Assembly: GCA_030522415.1 (NCBI GenBank) | Contig: CM060126.1 | Coordinates: 1,167,833-1,231,832 of the forward strand | Source of the DNA: Channallabes apus | Lineage: Eukaryota; Chordata; Actinopteri; Siluriformes; Clariidae | DNA length: 64,000 nucleotides | Direction of reading: 5' to 3' | Translations under genes and position numbers: made by a program | Notes under the pieces: generated by a model | Told to the model about the DNA's origin: nothing | What the model saw: only the letters and a program-made list of their open reading frames with translations | Databases searched by the model: none | Part shown: positions 20,261 through 32,901 of the stretch, in pieces | How the letters are laid out: each line of letters opens with the position of its first letter | Position numbering within the stretch: the stretch's first letter is position 1

Positions 20261-20910
20261 TCTGGCGAGTCCAAATGGATGACTTGGTATGATGTCACTT
20301 CTTTTATTATTCTTTTTTTAATAAGATAACATTAAGGTATTTGCTTTCTTGGATGCGAGTGCATCTTCTCTGGAAATCACTCTCGAGCACACGGACCTCG
20401 TTAATGAAGCACAGGTAGCGCTTTTAAGCCCACTTTATTCAGCGCTAATGTGAGGCCGAGCATCGCTGAACTCCGTTAACAAAATGAGTCCAGGGCATTT
20501 AGGAGACGGGCTCGCGCAGACGATAATGGATCGTAATTGCCTTCATTATGCAGGTGTACTTTCAGCCAGGATAACAGATCGAATGTCAGTCATTTTAGAC
20601 ACAAAATAATAATAATACTAATTACTGATTACATTTCATTTGCGGCCTGTGTTGCATTAAACCTGGAGTCTGATGATCTCTAAATGCAGCGCTTTGTTTG
20701 TGAAACATTTCTATTAGTTTTTGAACTGAGTCTGAGAGTACTTCAATATTTCATAACCATTTTTTTTTATCTTTGAGTTCCTGAAATAAAAGAATTTATC
20801 TTATTCAAAGTAAAAAAATTAATCTTTCTTCAAATCCAGACTGCATCAATTCATTCATTTTTAAACCTATAAAACAGGAAGCACAGTGTTAGACACAACA
20901 CACTGATATG
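20261..20910. other. No gene; possible conserved non-coding block
   Basis: About 20430-20620 is non-repetitive and balanced in composition, with homeobox-type words (TAATGG, ATAATGGATCG, CATTATGCAGG). It differs from the AT-rich repeats nearby. That it is a conserved regulatory element is inference only. Confidence 0.25.
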
Positions 20911-21123
20911 TTACGGCTCGTATTCCAAAACACTCGTAAACCAAAATTAATTTTCCCATAGGAAATAATGGAAACTCAAATTATTCGTTCTACAGCCCAA
21001 AAAAATAAATACATAAAAATAATTAATACAATAAAACAAATTAACCTGCACTTTACCTTTAAAAAAATGTACAGTAAAAATAAATCCGGACAGATAGGTG
21101 TTTCCGTTTGTGCATGCAGGCAC

Positions 21124-21164
<41 letters not shown>

Positions 21165-21286
21165 TGTGCGTGCACACACACACACACACACACACTAACG
21201 GAGAGACCGTTTTTAAAAAATTAGCAAGGAACATCGCTAGTCATACTCACGTGAGCGCATACTAACGGAATCACTGCTATAAAGTA

Positions 21287-21319
<33 letters not shown>

Positions 21320-21459
21320 ATTAACCAGCGCCTTACCGCAACAGAGCAGACAGAGCAGAGTTTCCGTGTGTTTGTTTGGGAACCTAAGAGGAGGGGGGCT
21401 GTAAAGCTGAGAGAGAGTGTGTGTGTATGTGTGTGTGTTGATGTAAGTGTATGAGCGCA

Positions 21460-21518
<59 letters not shown>

Positions 21519-21538
21519 ACACACACACAAACACACAC

Positions 21539-21582
<44 letters not shown>

Positions 21583-21695
21583 GCCTTTACAGCCCCCCTC
21601 CTCACAGGTTCCCAAACAAACCCACACACATTTGTCATACACTTGCGGAACATTCGTAAACCGCGTTACTCGTAATCCGAGGTTCCACTGTACAC
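20911..21695. mobile_element. Non-autonomous repeat with internal hairpins and microsatellites
   Basis: Outer parts share inverted motifs: CTCGTAAACC near 20935 and the TTCGTAAACCGCGTTACTCG region near 21655, ending in GAGGTTCCACTGTAC. Inside, 21371-21410 and 21581-21620 are imperfect inverted copies (about 36 of 40 bases) around a long CA tract. A TG/CA hairpin also lies at about 21130-21195, and an (ACA)n run at 21289-21319. No coding capacity. Probably a MITE-like DNA element; the superfamily is unclear. Confidence 0.55.
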
Positions 21696-23547
21696 GGGTA
21701 CGAGGAGTTCTCGTGGCTAAACGAAAACTAGGCTAGACGGCTGCATCATGGGGATAATCCTGTCTGTGTGAGAATTAAAATGATGACTAGACACACACTT
21801 CTTGTAATAGATTGTTCCCCTGACACACAATCAGCCTTTAATTATGGCACAATTAGGTGCTAATTCAGCCGCTCATTAACGAGCTGTGACATAAAGGCCA
21901 ATAAATTTCCCCCCAAAAAAGGCTGCATGGCACGAAACAGCAAGACAGCGCTCGGTTCTGTGACGTATGCAATTTTGCTAGAGAATGAAATATACTATTT
22001 GAATGAAGAGAGAGTAAAGTCAAGCTTTAACATCGACCAGTCTGTCAGTGTTATATACAGTATACATTACTATAACAGCGTCTTCTTATGTTTTATTTCT
22101 CTTACGTGACTGCAATCCGCTATTGATTACATACAGTACATACAGTGTAGACTGGTACCCGCAAGCTTCGGTTGCTAAGCAACATAACGCATATGTTTAT
22201 GTAGGATTTTACAGTGGCTTTGATTTCAGATTAGCCAATCAGATGTTAATATTTTTGCATGGATTAGCAAGCAATGTCATTCACGCAGCTATTGCCGGTA
22301 AGCCTAAAATAATCAGATTTCATGATAGTACAGCTACGGGACTTCACCCTCCACTCAGAAACGTGATCACAATTAATTACCCATTTGTATTGGAATATTT
22401 ATCTACAACATTTACGAGTCGAGCTATTAGACGAGCAAGGCCATGTCAGGTGTTAAAGGTTATTTTATCAGTCTGGACTCTTGAGAAGTCACTCTCGAGC
22501 TCTGCATTGTACAGTATGATGAAGTGCCACTCAATTACACTCACTCTTCAGTTTATGAACAATCTCCGTGCCAGGAATGTTACACTCGTCTTTCTTCTTT
22601 CCAAACACACTAAACGAAAGCCTTCTAACTAGCATGCAGCTTTCTAACAAACAAAAAGGAGGGTGAATAATAATAATAATAATAATAACAATAATAACAA
22701 AAAGCTGCCAAAGGAGCTACAAAACGTGTCATGGTGGCGTGTCACACGCTGACTAGGGGCATATGGAAATGCTCGTCTTCTTTGAGGAAGCTTTCACAAC
22801 AGTGTCATGTCATTTTTTTCCCCTCTTTACAGTCAGAGAACGTTCTGGAAGAGCTCGGAGGTGCGACTCCTTCCACACACTCCTCCTGACTAATGTTTTC
22901 TTATGCAAATGCATTTCAGCCGGATCACCGTGTACCCTGCTCGCATCACAAACTCGTCCTCCATCACCAGCGCTAATCTGAAATTGAAAATCTTGCCTAT
23001 CGGCTTATATAAGCGCATGGTGCAGCTGCGCTTTTTTCAATCGACAAATCCTGAAATGTCCCGGCTCCTGTAGGAGTCAGAGTTCTGGAATTCTGTTTAC
23101 TATAGAACAGGGGAAAAAAATCTGCATGATTCAAATGAAAATTTGCATCACATTATTATGTAGATCAAGCAGGACTACTCTCTAAAACTATATTTTTCTC
23201 TGTACAAAAACACTACAAAACCATCTCTCTAATCATCTTCAAGTGGCAACTGGAACTGGAAATGTGAGTCCAACATGGAAATGCCAAAAAGATACCGTAC
23301 AGTTCCTTGAGTAACCAAAAGTTAGTCAATTCCTGTAGACTGCCATGTGAAAATGTCCAACTTTACAACAGATCTACAGCCTGGTTCAAAAACACTTTTG
23401 TCTAGAGATATATATAGGGTACAATTTTATGTAACTCATTAGTTAAAAGTATATTAAGACATAAAATGATCGGCTTGGTCGATTTGAGTGACAGCTGCAT
23501 TGCAGGCGTCAAATTGTTAGCTGCTAAACTGCTATGGATATCGCTAG
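21696..23547. other. No gene; candidate regulatory blocks
   Basis: About 21810-21905 is dense in homeobox-type words (TTTAATTATGG, ACAATTAGG, CTAATTCAG, CATTAACGAG). About 22890-22990 includes ATGCAAAT. Both could be conserved non-coding elements; this is untested. An (AAT)n run lies at 22666-22700. The 194-codon frame 22048-22632 has no recognisable domain and is probably chance in AT-rich DNA. Confidence 0.3.
22171..22183. promoter_or_regulatory. Palindromic RFX X-box-like site
   Basis: GTTGCTAAGCAAC is a perfect palindrome around a central A and fits the RFX X-box half-site pattern on both sides. A single 13-bp match can occur by chance. Confidence 0.3.
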
Positions 23548-23846
23548 CAGTGTTGCCAACTATTTTCAATGGAAAGTAGCTAAAGTCTGCTGGAAAAGTC
23601 GCCAACTGTCGCTAGATGGCGTCATGCTGATATACATATTGATGACGTAATTACGTCGTATTTGCATTCTGCGTGTTTTCCCTAATCCTTCCTCACGTGT
23701 CCAATAGAAAACTGTTATCAGTTATGTTACATATTAAACTAAGGTTTGTCCAAAAGTCGCTAGATTTGTCGCTAAGCGCTTTTTAAAAAAAACGTCGTCA
23801 AGTGGGTCTGAACAGTCGCTAAATCTAGCGACAAAGGCAACACCAG
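23548..23846. mobile_element. MITE with CAGTGTTGCCAAC end
   Basis: The left end CAGTGTTGCCAAC is mirrored at the right by AAAGGCAACACCAG. Inside are many GTCGCTA/TAGCGAC words, typical of a fish hAT-like MITE family. About 300 bp and non-coding. A clean 8-bp target duplication could not be assigned. Confidence 0.6.
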
Positions 23847-23928
23847 CTAACTGGAATCAATTAACTTGACTTCTTTTCTTGACCTAACAGAGCATGCGTA
23901 TTCTTACTGAAATATTAGCGTTAGTACG

Positions 23929-24017
23929 TGTCATTTACACTTATACTGTAATGTTTGTAGAAATAGTTAAATGGTTAAATCGAAAAATTATTTGCTGATA
24001 TTTAATGTAATCAGTGA

Positions 24018-24053
<36 letters not shown>

Positions 24054-24210
24054 TATTATTTGAGGTTGAAGTCCACGTACGTGTCTGTGTGTCTGTCTGT
24101 ACAGCAGAACTCTCTGTCTAACTTATTAACACAAAGAAATGACATTCTGTAAGGTTGAGTATCTTATGCCTTGTAGATTATTAAATCCGACACATAAGGT
24201 AAATAAGAGT
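23929..24210 (+). repeat. Family A repeat, copy 2, internally deleted
   Basis: Matches the 5' part of the family (GTTTGTAGAAATAGTTAAA, ATTATT run, CAGAACTCTCTGTCTAACTT, GACATTCTGTAAGGTTGAG). It then jumps from TATGCCTTG directly to TAGATTATTAAATCC, skipping about 290 bp present in copies 1 and 3. Confidence 0.7.
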
Positions 24211-25647
24211 GTGTGTGAGAGCAAGGTGTTACTGTAGAAACAAAAGTAATAAATTAATAAAAAGAAAACAATATACTGTACACAGAAACTTAATATAATT
24301 ATTATTTCTCTGCCAAAAACAAGAAATCCAAACAAACAAACAACAACAACAAGAACAACAGAAAAAAACCCTTGAAAAATAGTTCCACTCTATCTGAGGA
24401 TTTTATCTTTTTATTCAATAAATGGGATACAAAATGTTCTGAATCAGTTTCCAGTACTGTATAAATTGATGTAAAGTTCTATATATTTCACATATATCTC
24501 CTGTAACACAGTTCTGCCAGAACTACATCATCATTTGTTCCTAGAAAAAAAAAATAAAGCTTGTCTTCTGATTTCTTTCTCCCGTGGCAAAGATTCAAGG
24601 ACTTTTACTGTTTGGCGGACTCCCAGATCGAGCGACTCGGTCCCTGCTGTGATCACTCAGCACTCTGTGATGTCTCTTTCATTTAGTGGCGATTGTTACG
24701 ACCAACCTGGAGAACCCAGTGGCGTTCATCACGGCCCCTGTGAGCACCTCGAGCAGAAATAGTGCGCTTTAGCGCCGCTTTAAGTGCAGTTCTGAGACTT
24801 TTCCTTAACGACCCACGTCAAGGACACGAGGATGCGGCTCTTGGAAAATTAGCCCACTGGAGAAAAATCGGAAAGGGGGGAGGGGCGCCAATACTTCCCC
24901 CCTCCATCTCTGTCACGTTGAGTGTAGATGGAAGGAAAGCAGGCAGGGTGGCATCTTGTGTTGTAACAGCCGATGGGTGAATGTCAGAAATGTCACAGTG
25001 TGATGAGAGATGACGGTGACGCTCGGTGACAAAACAAAGCGCTCCGCTGCATAAACGCGCGTCCTGCCCCGGGGTGCCGAGAGACACAGCTGCCACGAGC
25101 TAATGGGCAAACAGGCGCTCGTGTCACTAGTGATACTGTCTGCTAGCCAGCTGAGCACGGTGCCTCCCTCGGGAAGCGGTTCTGGATTTTAGCTGTGCTG
25201 TCATGTTTTTAAGATTAACAAAAGCTCCATTGTCCAGCGCGAGCGCCAAGCGGATCCGTTTCTCCCTCGTCGAAAATGGAAAAAAAAAAATAATCTGTGC
25301 GGTTTGTCCTTAATTGTCATGCAGATGTTTTTCTTGTTCGGTGTAACAAATGACTTCATTTAAAATCCAATTAACTCAATTCAAGCAAAACATCCAAGTG
25401 TTGAATGCGAAACACTCTGGGAGTCACGTGACCAAGCCCTTAAATACCTCGCTAATCAAAACCCGCTTGTACGACTATCAGGTATTGATCAGAAAGTGGT
25501 GATTATTGTTTTATTCTCACTGACGTACAAATAATAATTCACACGTCAGTGCAGCGTTTTAATAAACACAAGTCCTGTTAAATGTTCATGCAGCCGGTTC
25601 GCTCGATCTAATCTGAAGTCGATTTTCACACTTTATTTAATCGCTCT
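24211..25647. other. No gene seen
   Basis: Several 70-90 codon frames at 24535-25158 overlap on both strands without a recognisable domain. The GC-richer block around 24600-25260 is non-repetitive and could be conserved non-coding sequence. Nothing firmer can be said. Confidence 0.3.
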
Positions 25648-26012
25648 TTCACTCACTCACTGCCTGTACCGCTTTAAACTGTGTACAGGGTCGCACGGCC
25701 TATTAGGAATTAGGGCATGATGTGGGGTAGACCCTGGACTGGCGCCAAATCATCAAAGGGCACAGACACACTAGAGGTCAATTTGGGAACGCCAATTACC
25801 CCAGGCTGCTAATTGGCGTTCTAATTGGCTAATTGGCGTTTCCAAATCTTTGGACTATGGGAGGAAACCAGAGTACCAGTACCAAACCCACCAAGCATGG
25901 GGAGAACATGCAAACTCTACGCACACAGACCAAGAGACGAGAATCAAACCCATAACCTAGAGGCGCGAGGGTGACAGTACCGGCAGTGACTACACTACTA
26001 TGCCACCGTTTT
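25648..26012 (-). mobile_element. SINE family 1, near full length
   Basis: On the minus strand: head GGTGGCATAGTAGTGTAG, box B-like GGGTTTGATTCTCG, body GCATGTTCTCCCCATGCTTG and a 3' end with TACAGGCAGTGAGTGAGTG. The middle holds a small local rearrangement of AATTGGCGTT words (about 25790-25850). Confidence 0.8.
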
Positions 26013-26300
26013 ATTTAATATTTGCTGAATTAGTTAGCTTAAATATATAGCTACTACTGTTTGTCATGGCTGGACAGGCCACGCCCACCAACGACAGGAG
26101 TAACAGTCAATACACGCCCCCTCCAAAAGAGAAAAGTGACGTGAGTGGCAGATGTCTGTCTCAATGGTCCTGATGTTATTTCTTTTGCACCGGCTGAGAG
26201 AACAGCAAATAACGGCGCGAGACTGTTGACTCGGGAGTCGCTTTGAGAGCTGAGATGAAAAGACAGATAAAGAAAATGAGTGTGGGCAGACAGAATGGGG

Positions 26301-26334
<34 letters not shown>

Positions 26335-27816
26335 ACAGAGTAAGGATGAAAGAGAATGCTGGAGCTCAATCGGGGAGAGCAGGAAGTCGAACCCACGCTG
26401 AAGTCGTTCACCGTCTCGCTGTGAGCATCGACCGTGCTGCTCTTGTTTTCAGAGTTATTTCTTCACGCCGCTGATCTTTTGCCGTCCTGCTGCTCAGGAT
26501 AGATATTATATATATAATGTTATCAGAGAGCAGCGTTCGCTTCATGCTCAGATTTTTATTATATATATAAAATAAAAATCTGAGCATCCTGGAGTGGAAG
26601 TGAAAATGAAAGCGTGCACGCTGCTCCGTGATAACGCCCCATTAACTCAGCTCGAGGGACGGGTGAAGTAAAAAAAAACTGTCTTGTGGAGATGACTGAC
26701 AGAATTTACGGAGGAGTGAAATACTCAAATAAACTAAATAACACAACACTCTTGTGCATTTGTACTCATGAATATGCAGTTGGGTGCAGTGTACAGGGCG
26801 GAGCCAACCTCATTAAATATTCTCACCTATTCGCTCAATTAGACTGCGTTCACATTACAAGCCACGTCGATCAATTCTGATTTTTTTGGACAGATCTGGA
26901 TTTGCATGACATGACGGTGTCCGCATGACCGCGTATCTGATATGTATCTCATATCTCATAGGACCACATAAAAAAGTGACTCAGACCCGATCCGAAAAAC
27001 ATCTGATCTGTGTCACATTAGGGTAAAAAAAAAAAATCTAATAAAAGAATAGCAGCAATAATTTATTGCCATTTATTTGTAGTAATTATTAAGTCAGCAT
27101 TGTTTTGAATTTAAATTCACATTTTAATTGTATAATTATATATATATTTTTAATTGAATAATTTTTTTTAAGAGCCATTAATAATATTAAATTAATACAT
27201 TGTTTATTCATCACCTACAGTCGAATTGTAACTATGATGAAATTAGCATTTTATTCCCAAATGAAATGATGTTTTTTCAAATTCTGAAAAAAATGAAACA
27301 GAAATGATGAGGTGATATCAGAAAGTGATAAAGTGGTGAGGCGGAGTCGCTGCTGCCGTCGTGATGTTGATGATTTTCCTCTAACAGCATGTCCCTGAGT
27401 GCTTTATTCCTCTTACCTCACAGTAACTTGTAATAAACGTGTATTAAAAGTGACACGTTATACATTACACATCTTTTTTCTGACTCGTAATCATTTCCGC
27501 TTGACACGCTTTCGTTTCGAGTCAGAATAAACACAACTTTGAAAAATAAATAAATACACGACCTAATTATTGTTGTAATTATTGTTCTGAAAGGACCGTA
27601 ATGAATGCTTGGATTAAAGCTTAGAACAAGCTCAGATGTTCCTGCTCGGGGTCTCGAGGGTCTCGGCTGAATCGCTGCTTTTATTTCTTTTGGCATGAAG
27701 ACGTTGGTGAACAGGACAAGGATGAAGAGGAGACGTCCTGTCGGTGTGAGGAACCCGGCTTCAGAGGCAATAATGTGAAATAATGTTTACTTCTGTGTGC
27801 TGCTGTCTTATCTTAC

Positions 27817-27851
<35 letters not shown>

Positions 27852-27935
27852 AGAAAGCTAATGGTGTTTTATACGTAAACTCCTCAGTCTGAAAGATTAG
27901 TGTATATTTTGACAGATGTATAATTTAGTTTTCTG

Positions 27936-28031
<96 letters not shown>

Positions 28032-29040
28032 CGTAAAAACATGAACTATAAATCTGAGAGACAGGAAACGCTGCCATATTTTAAGCCGAGTATATGGTGA
28101 GGCTGTTAGACTGTTAGACTCTTAAGAGTTCATTACCCTGTGAATCACGCCGTGTCGCTTATTCCGGAGCTTTCACACAAACACGAGGCGTCAGCAGAGT
28201 TTTGTCATTTTAATAAGAAACCAAAACCGAGGATTTGGATTTAACATGAGTTTAAAGGAAATTCCATTTTCTTGTAAAACACTCTGCGTGTCGCACCGTT
28301 ACAGAAAATTAATCAACAGTTTCTGAGTTATCGGAATCAGCAAGTCATTATTTTACTATCGTTTATTTCAACACACGCTGGTTTATTCCTTAACTACAGG
28401 ATCTTTATAGATTATTGAGCCTCCAGTGGAAATCCAACATGGCCGTCGGTCAGCTCATTAGTTAAGCAGTTGAGTGGGAATGGACTTTATAGTTTGGCGC
28501 CCCCTAGTGAATATAACCGTATAAGTGGTTCAAAATGCCGGGCTATGAAACTTTCAGTTCCAAAATAATTACTTGATTATCTCTCACAATAAACAATATA
28601 TCTCTCACACAGACCTTAATTCACTCGTCTACAGAACCATCAGCAAAACACTTAAATGTCCAGAAAAAAAGCATTCATTCAGATGTATATGTTTATATGG
28701 GGGGGGGGGGGGGGCACTAGGGGGCAGTAAACTGAAAAATGTCCAGTTTAGAAAGCTATGCTGCCAAAATGATTTATGATCATTTATATCATATTTATTT
28801 ATGAGTGTGTGAAACGTGTCTGTGTGAGACATGATGTAACACAGTGAGCCGCAGCTAAGACAGCTAGAGATTAGCCGCGGTGGTTTTTTCAGTAGTGGTG
28901 TAAAAGGATGATTTTATTTAGTAACCTGGTGGGATACAGCGCTAATCAGTCACCTGACCGCGCTCTCTCTCTCTCTCTCCCTCTCTCTCTCTCTCTCGCA
29001 TTATTATGAAGCTCCATATTAATATCTAATCAAGATTAAT
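26013..29040. other. No gene; microsatellites only
   Basis: No coding signal. Simple repeats are (GA)n 26303-26331, (TG)n about 27822-27849, (TA)n then (TG)n 27941-28029, a G tract 28700-28714 and (CT)n 28963-28998. A fragment resembling repeat family B (GAAAATTAATCAACA) lies near 28304. Confidence 0.5.
26544..26587. repeat. 17-bp perfect hairpin
   Basis: ATGCTCAGATTTTTATT (26544-26560) is the exact reverse complement of 26571-26587, with a 10-bp AT loop. Confidence 0.9.
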
Positions 29041-29059
29041 CTGTTTTCACTGAAAGAAG

Positions 29060-29400
29060 GAACCCAGTGTTCTACTGTTGTTCACAGAGTTCTCATTTTC
29101 CCAGAATTCTCCTGCTGTTCTCATACAATTCCATTTTGCTCTCAACAGAGTTCTCATTTCATTCGTTTGGAGTTCTCCTGCTGTTCTCCCAGAGTTCCAC
29201 AGCTGTTCCTATATAATTAATTTTCGGTTCTCCAAGAGTTTTTCTGCTGTTCTTCCAAAATTCCTACTATTCACCCAGATTTCTCCTTCAGTTCTCCCAG
29301 AGTTCTTCTAATACTGTATCTCTCTCAGCTTTTTTCCTGTTATTTCCACAGAGGTTTCATTTTGTTCTCCTGCTGTTCTCCTTGAGCTCTTTCTACCAAA
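29060..29400 (+). repeat. Degenerate minisatellite, block 1
   Basis: Irregular copies of a phrase like CAGAGTTCTCCTGCTGTTCTC (roughly 24-30 bp period). The same phrase returns at 29846-29895, 31365-31690 and 31890-32130. The translation looks like repeated PEFSCCS, which is a repeat artefact. Confidence 0.65.
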
Positions 29401-29941
29401 GTGAACCAGGTGCTAGTTCGTATCTGGTGCTCGTGCCGGTTCAGAGCCGTTTCAATGGCGAACCTTCTAAGAACTGGCTTTTGTTTTTCCATGGGCGAGA
29501 GAGTCACATCATTACATCACTTTATACATCCATGTACATCTCTACCTTCCCAGAAATGCTAGCGGCAAGTGCTAGTGCTAGCAGCAAGGACAACGACAAT
29601 GGTGAACTTCAACATGTCTGGCTTTGGGAGCTCCTGGCTTTAAGTAAGTGTTTGAGCTGCCCATTGTACTGTATATGGAGCACATTTGTTAAAGATGACA
29701 AACTTTTAGTTGGTTGTGATAATTCCAGCATAGTGTTGGTTCCATAATGTCTGAAAACAAAGAACTAGTTTGTAATTGGGCACCAGCTCCAACTAGCTCC
29801 GGAACCACCTTGGTGGAAAGGGTTACCAGTTCTTGCTTTTTCCCCCCCAGAGTTCTCCTGTTGTAGTCCTGGATTCCTTATTATGTTCTCACAGAATTCA
29901 GAGCTTTACACGCTGATTTTAATAATCTGCACCTAGAGCTT
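29401..29941. other. No gene seen
   Basis: A 121-codon frame (29382-29747) starts inside the minisatellite and has no recognisable domain. A short minisatellite remnant lies near 29846-29895. Confidence 0.35.
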
Positions 29942-30306
29942 ATTCTTCTTCTTCTTCTTTGTCTTTCGGCTGTTCCCTTTCAGGGGTCGCCACAGCGAAT
30001 CATCTGCCTCCATCTAACCCTATCCTCTGCATCCTCTTCTCTCACACCAACTAACTTCATGTCCTCTCTCACTGCATCCATAAATCTCCTCTTTGGTTTT
30101 CCTCTAGACCTCCTGCCTGGCAGTTCCAACCTCAGCATCCTTCTACTGATATATTCACCATCTCTCCTCTGAACATGTCCAAACCACTTCAATCTGGCCT
30201 CTCTGACTTTATCTCCAAAACATCTCACATGGGTTGTCCCTCTGATGAACTCATTCTTGATCCTATCCATCCTTGTCACTCCCAAAGAGAACCTCAACAT
30301 CTTCAG
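29942..30306 (-). mobile_element. RTE-type LINE, 3' fragment
   Basis: The minus strand encodes the C-terminal end of an RTE-group protein: VTRMDRIKNEFIRG, REARLKWFGHVQRRD, then GRRSRGKPKRRFMD and the terminal RWRQMIRCGDP. The frame (29980-30300, 106 codons) is open and ends in a characteristic 3' end (GGCGACCCCTGAAAGGGAAC, then an AAG-rich tail at 29942-29960). The 5' end is truncated just before this domain. Confidence 0.88.
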
Positions 30307-30812
30307 CTCTTATAAAGTCCACTTTAGTGCATGTGTGTGCATGTGTGTGTGTGTGTGTGTATGTGTGTGTGTACACCCTAACTCTAATATGAGGGACTTT
30401 CCCTGAGTAGAAACTTTTGCTTGTACTGAACTTGTTTTTCTCAGAACACACAGTTCTGCCTTGACGGCTCTTCACCTGGACACACTCGCAGGGGCAGCGC
30501 GGCGTCGGTCAGGAGACTCGCCTCAGGCTTGTTCATTACAGATCGAGATCTAAATCCGGCTTTCTGTAAAGCTGCTCTGTAATGGGCTCTATTGACGTCC
30601 ATTGTTAAAGGCGCAAATAAAATTAAATTGGAGCGGAAGAGCATGACCAGGCGGATCGAAGGGAACTTTAATGGCTGAAGAGTTTCACTTTCTTTAAGAT
30701 CTCACTCTGACCTTGTTGTGTCCAGTGACGGCGAAACTCTCCTAAACTATAAAAGACTGCAGAGTGCTCCGGCTCTGCTTTAGTCCCAATGGGGGAGAAA
30801 CGGACAAAGCAA

Positions 30813-30849
<37 letters not shown>

Positions 30850-31364
30850 GGGGTTAAAGAAAAAAGTGGAAGCGGGAGTGAGAGAGTCGTGCTGCCAGGT
30901 CAGCAATTGAAATTCTGCAGCTGTGCGTCCATGAGCGTGGTGTGAACAGATAAGCGACTCCGTCCTAATCTGTCTAATAGCGTGTACTTTAGGACGGCGA
31001 GCAGCTTCACCTACTGTAACGACTGACGCTCAAAAACCAGACGGATTTCACCGGTTCAGTAAAACGACACGCTGCAGCGCCGCTACCTGCAACACCTTCT
31101 GATCTGGATCGGTGTTACACAGTGAGGAGCAAAAGTCCACAGAGATAAATGTCAGGACGAACATCTCCTAGATATTTCATACTGCTAACACTGCGTGACA
31201 ACGTTGCTGGAGGTCATGTGATGGCTTGAGGAAACCGAGCTACTGTTACTTCCCTGGGAAGGATTCTCCTGAAGTGTTAAATATGCATGCATGAGGAGGA
31301 AACACATGTAGCAGAAGACTCCAGGAACAGAAGATTATTCATTTTGGTTCCTACGTTTGCTCTA
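30307..31364. other. No gene; possible conserved non-coding block
   Basis: About 30440-30665 is non-repetitive with words such as GGCGCAAATAAAATTAAATT and GTCCATTGTTAAAGG (a SOX-like ATTGTT). TG runs lie at about 30333-30372 and 30813-30845. No coding evidence. Confidence 0.25.
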
Positions 31365-31690
31365 CCAAAGTTCTCATGTTGTTCTTCATGTTGAGATCTG
31401 TTGTTGTTACCAGAGATTTTCTTGCTGTTCATGCAGTGTTCTTTTGTTACTCACCAAGAGTTCCGATGTTTTCCTCAAAGGCTTCTCTTGCTGTCTTTCT
31501 AGAGTTCTTTTAGGCTTTTCCTGATATTCTCACCAAGTTGTCCTTCTGTTCATCTAGAGTTCTTCAGAGTCCTCTCATTATTCACAGACTTTACCAAGAA
31601 TTCAGCTTTTGTTCTACCAGGGTTTTTCTTCTGTTCTCCTAGAGTGCTTTTAGACTTCTCCCACTGTTCTCCTACAGTTCTTTGAGAGAA
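31365..31690 (+). repeat. Degenerate minisatellite, block 2
   Basis: Same irregular AGAGTTCT...CTGTTCTCC phrase as block 1, more decayed. Confidence 0.55.
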
Positions 31691-31872
31691 TTACACTTAA
31701 GCCTTTGGCAGAGCCCCTTATCTAGATCAACTTACATTTTTATCTCATTATTCCTCTGAGCAGTTGAGGGTTTTAGACCTTGCTCAAGGGCTTAACAGGG
31801 ACAACTTGGGGGTCATGGGATTTGAACCTGGAACCTTCTGAACTGTAGTCCACTGAACTATCCCAGACCATC
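31690..31872 (-). mobile_element. tRNA-derived SINE family 2
   Basis: On the minus strand: box A-like GATAGTTCAGTGGAC, box B GGTTCAAATCC, then the body CCCTTGAGCAAGG and CCTCAACTGCTCAGAGG, ending near AAGTTGATCTAGATAAGGGG. It interrupts the degenerate minisatellite. Confidence 0.75.
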
Positions 31873-31889
31873 GATGATCAGAGAGATGA

Positions 31890-32140
31890 TCTGTTGTTGG
31901 TCCAGAGTTCTCCTGATGTTCTCCCAGAGCTCTCCTGTTATTCAGCCAATGCTTATCCAGAGCTTTTATGTTATTTACTGAGAATTCTGCTGTTGTTCTC
32001 CCACGGTTCTTCTGCTGTCCTCCTACAGTTCTTGTATAGTTCTTCTAGAGATCGTTTGCTGTTCCCCCTATATTCTCTACCTATTTACCCAGAATTCTCC
32101 TGCTGGTCTCTCAAAGTTCTCAACAATGACAAACTGTGAT
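31890..32140 (+). repeat. Degenerate minisatellite, block 3
   Basis: Continuation of the AGAGTTCTCCTG/TGTTCTCCC phrase on the far side of the SINE. Confidence 0.55.
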
Positions 32141-32267
32141 GAAGTGGAGCTACTGTTACCGCTCTGAGGTTGATTATTATCAGATGTTTTATTTCTTTAT
32201 TTATTCCAGAGCAACCTACCAAGGATTACATTTTTATTTATGAAGGAACACAAAAAATATGTCTTGT

Positions 32268-32600
32268 CATGTTACTGAGAAACCACCAAGAAGAGAAAAC
32301 TTCTCTGTCCTGAAGATGTCCATCTTTACAGTACCTCTGAGTGCTTTAAAGCACTGACACTGGAGACTCCTTCCACTAATGTTACTTAGACATCTCTTTA
32401 TATTAACCTTACACCATATTAATATTGATTCCACTCGCTTTTTATTTGTTAAACAGCACCACATTATCGTAAACACGATGCTGTGTTTATGGACATGGAA
32501 TTAAATCAACCTTGTGAATGAAGTCTTACTATAGAAATGATGGAGCTGTGCTGCTATCAGAGCTGCTGTACAGCAAGAGATCATGCCATCACTTCAAAAA
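32268..32600 (+). repeat. Interspersed repeat family B, copy 2
   Basis: Shares block order with 16109-16400 (ACCAAGAAG, CTCTGTCCTGAAGATG, CACTGACACTGGAGACTCCT, GAGCTGCTGTA). TCATGTTACTGAGAAACCA also recurs at 45176-45194. Confidence 0.5.
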
Positions 32601-32856
32601 CACATCTTTAATATAAAAAATTGGAGTCTTACAGCCAGCAACTAACACTTGGGTATTGTGTATTGGATCCCAATCCCACCAGTCAGATTTATTTGCTTCC
32701 TGAGGTTAAAGAATATCCATAATCCAATATTATGGCCACAAAATAATGAATCGAATCAAAGCATATCATATAAGTCGAACATCCTGCTGAAAACAAGATT
32801 AACCTTCAGTCTATGTGAACCGGAATTCCCCCATGTAGCTTTACTCTGTGTGTGTT

Positions 32857-32901
<45 letters not shown>

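Noticed and set aside
21277..21675. Cys-Val and Thr-His repeat frames at several CA/TG tracts
   Set aside because: Microsatellite translations.
22048..22632. 194-codon frame as a gene
   Set aside because: No recognisable domain, AT-rich codon use, no splice or promoter context.
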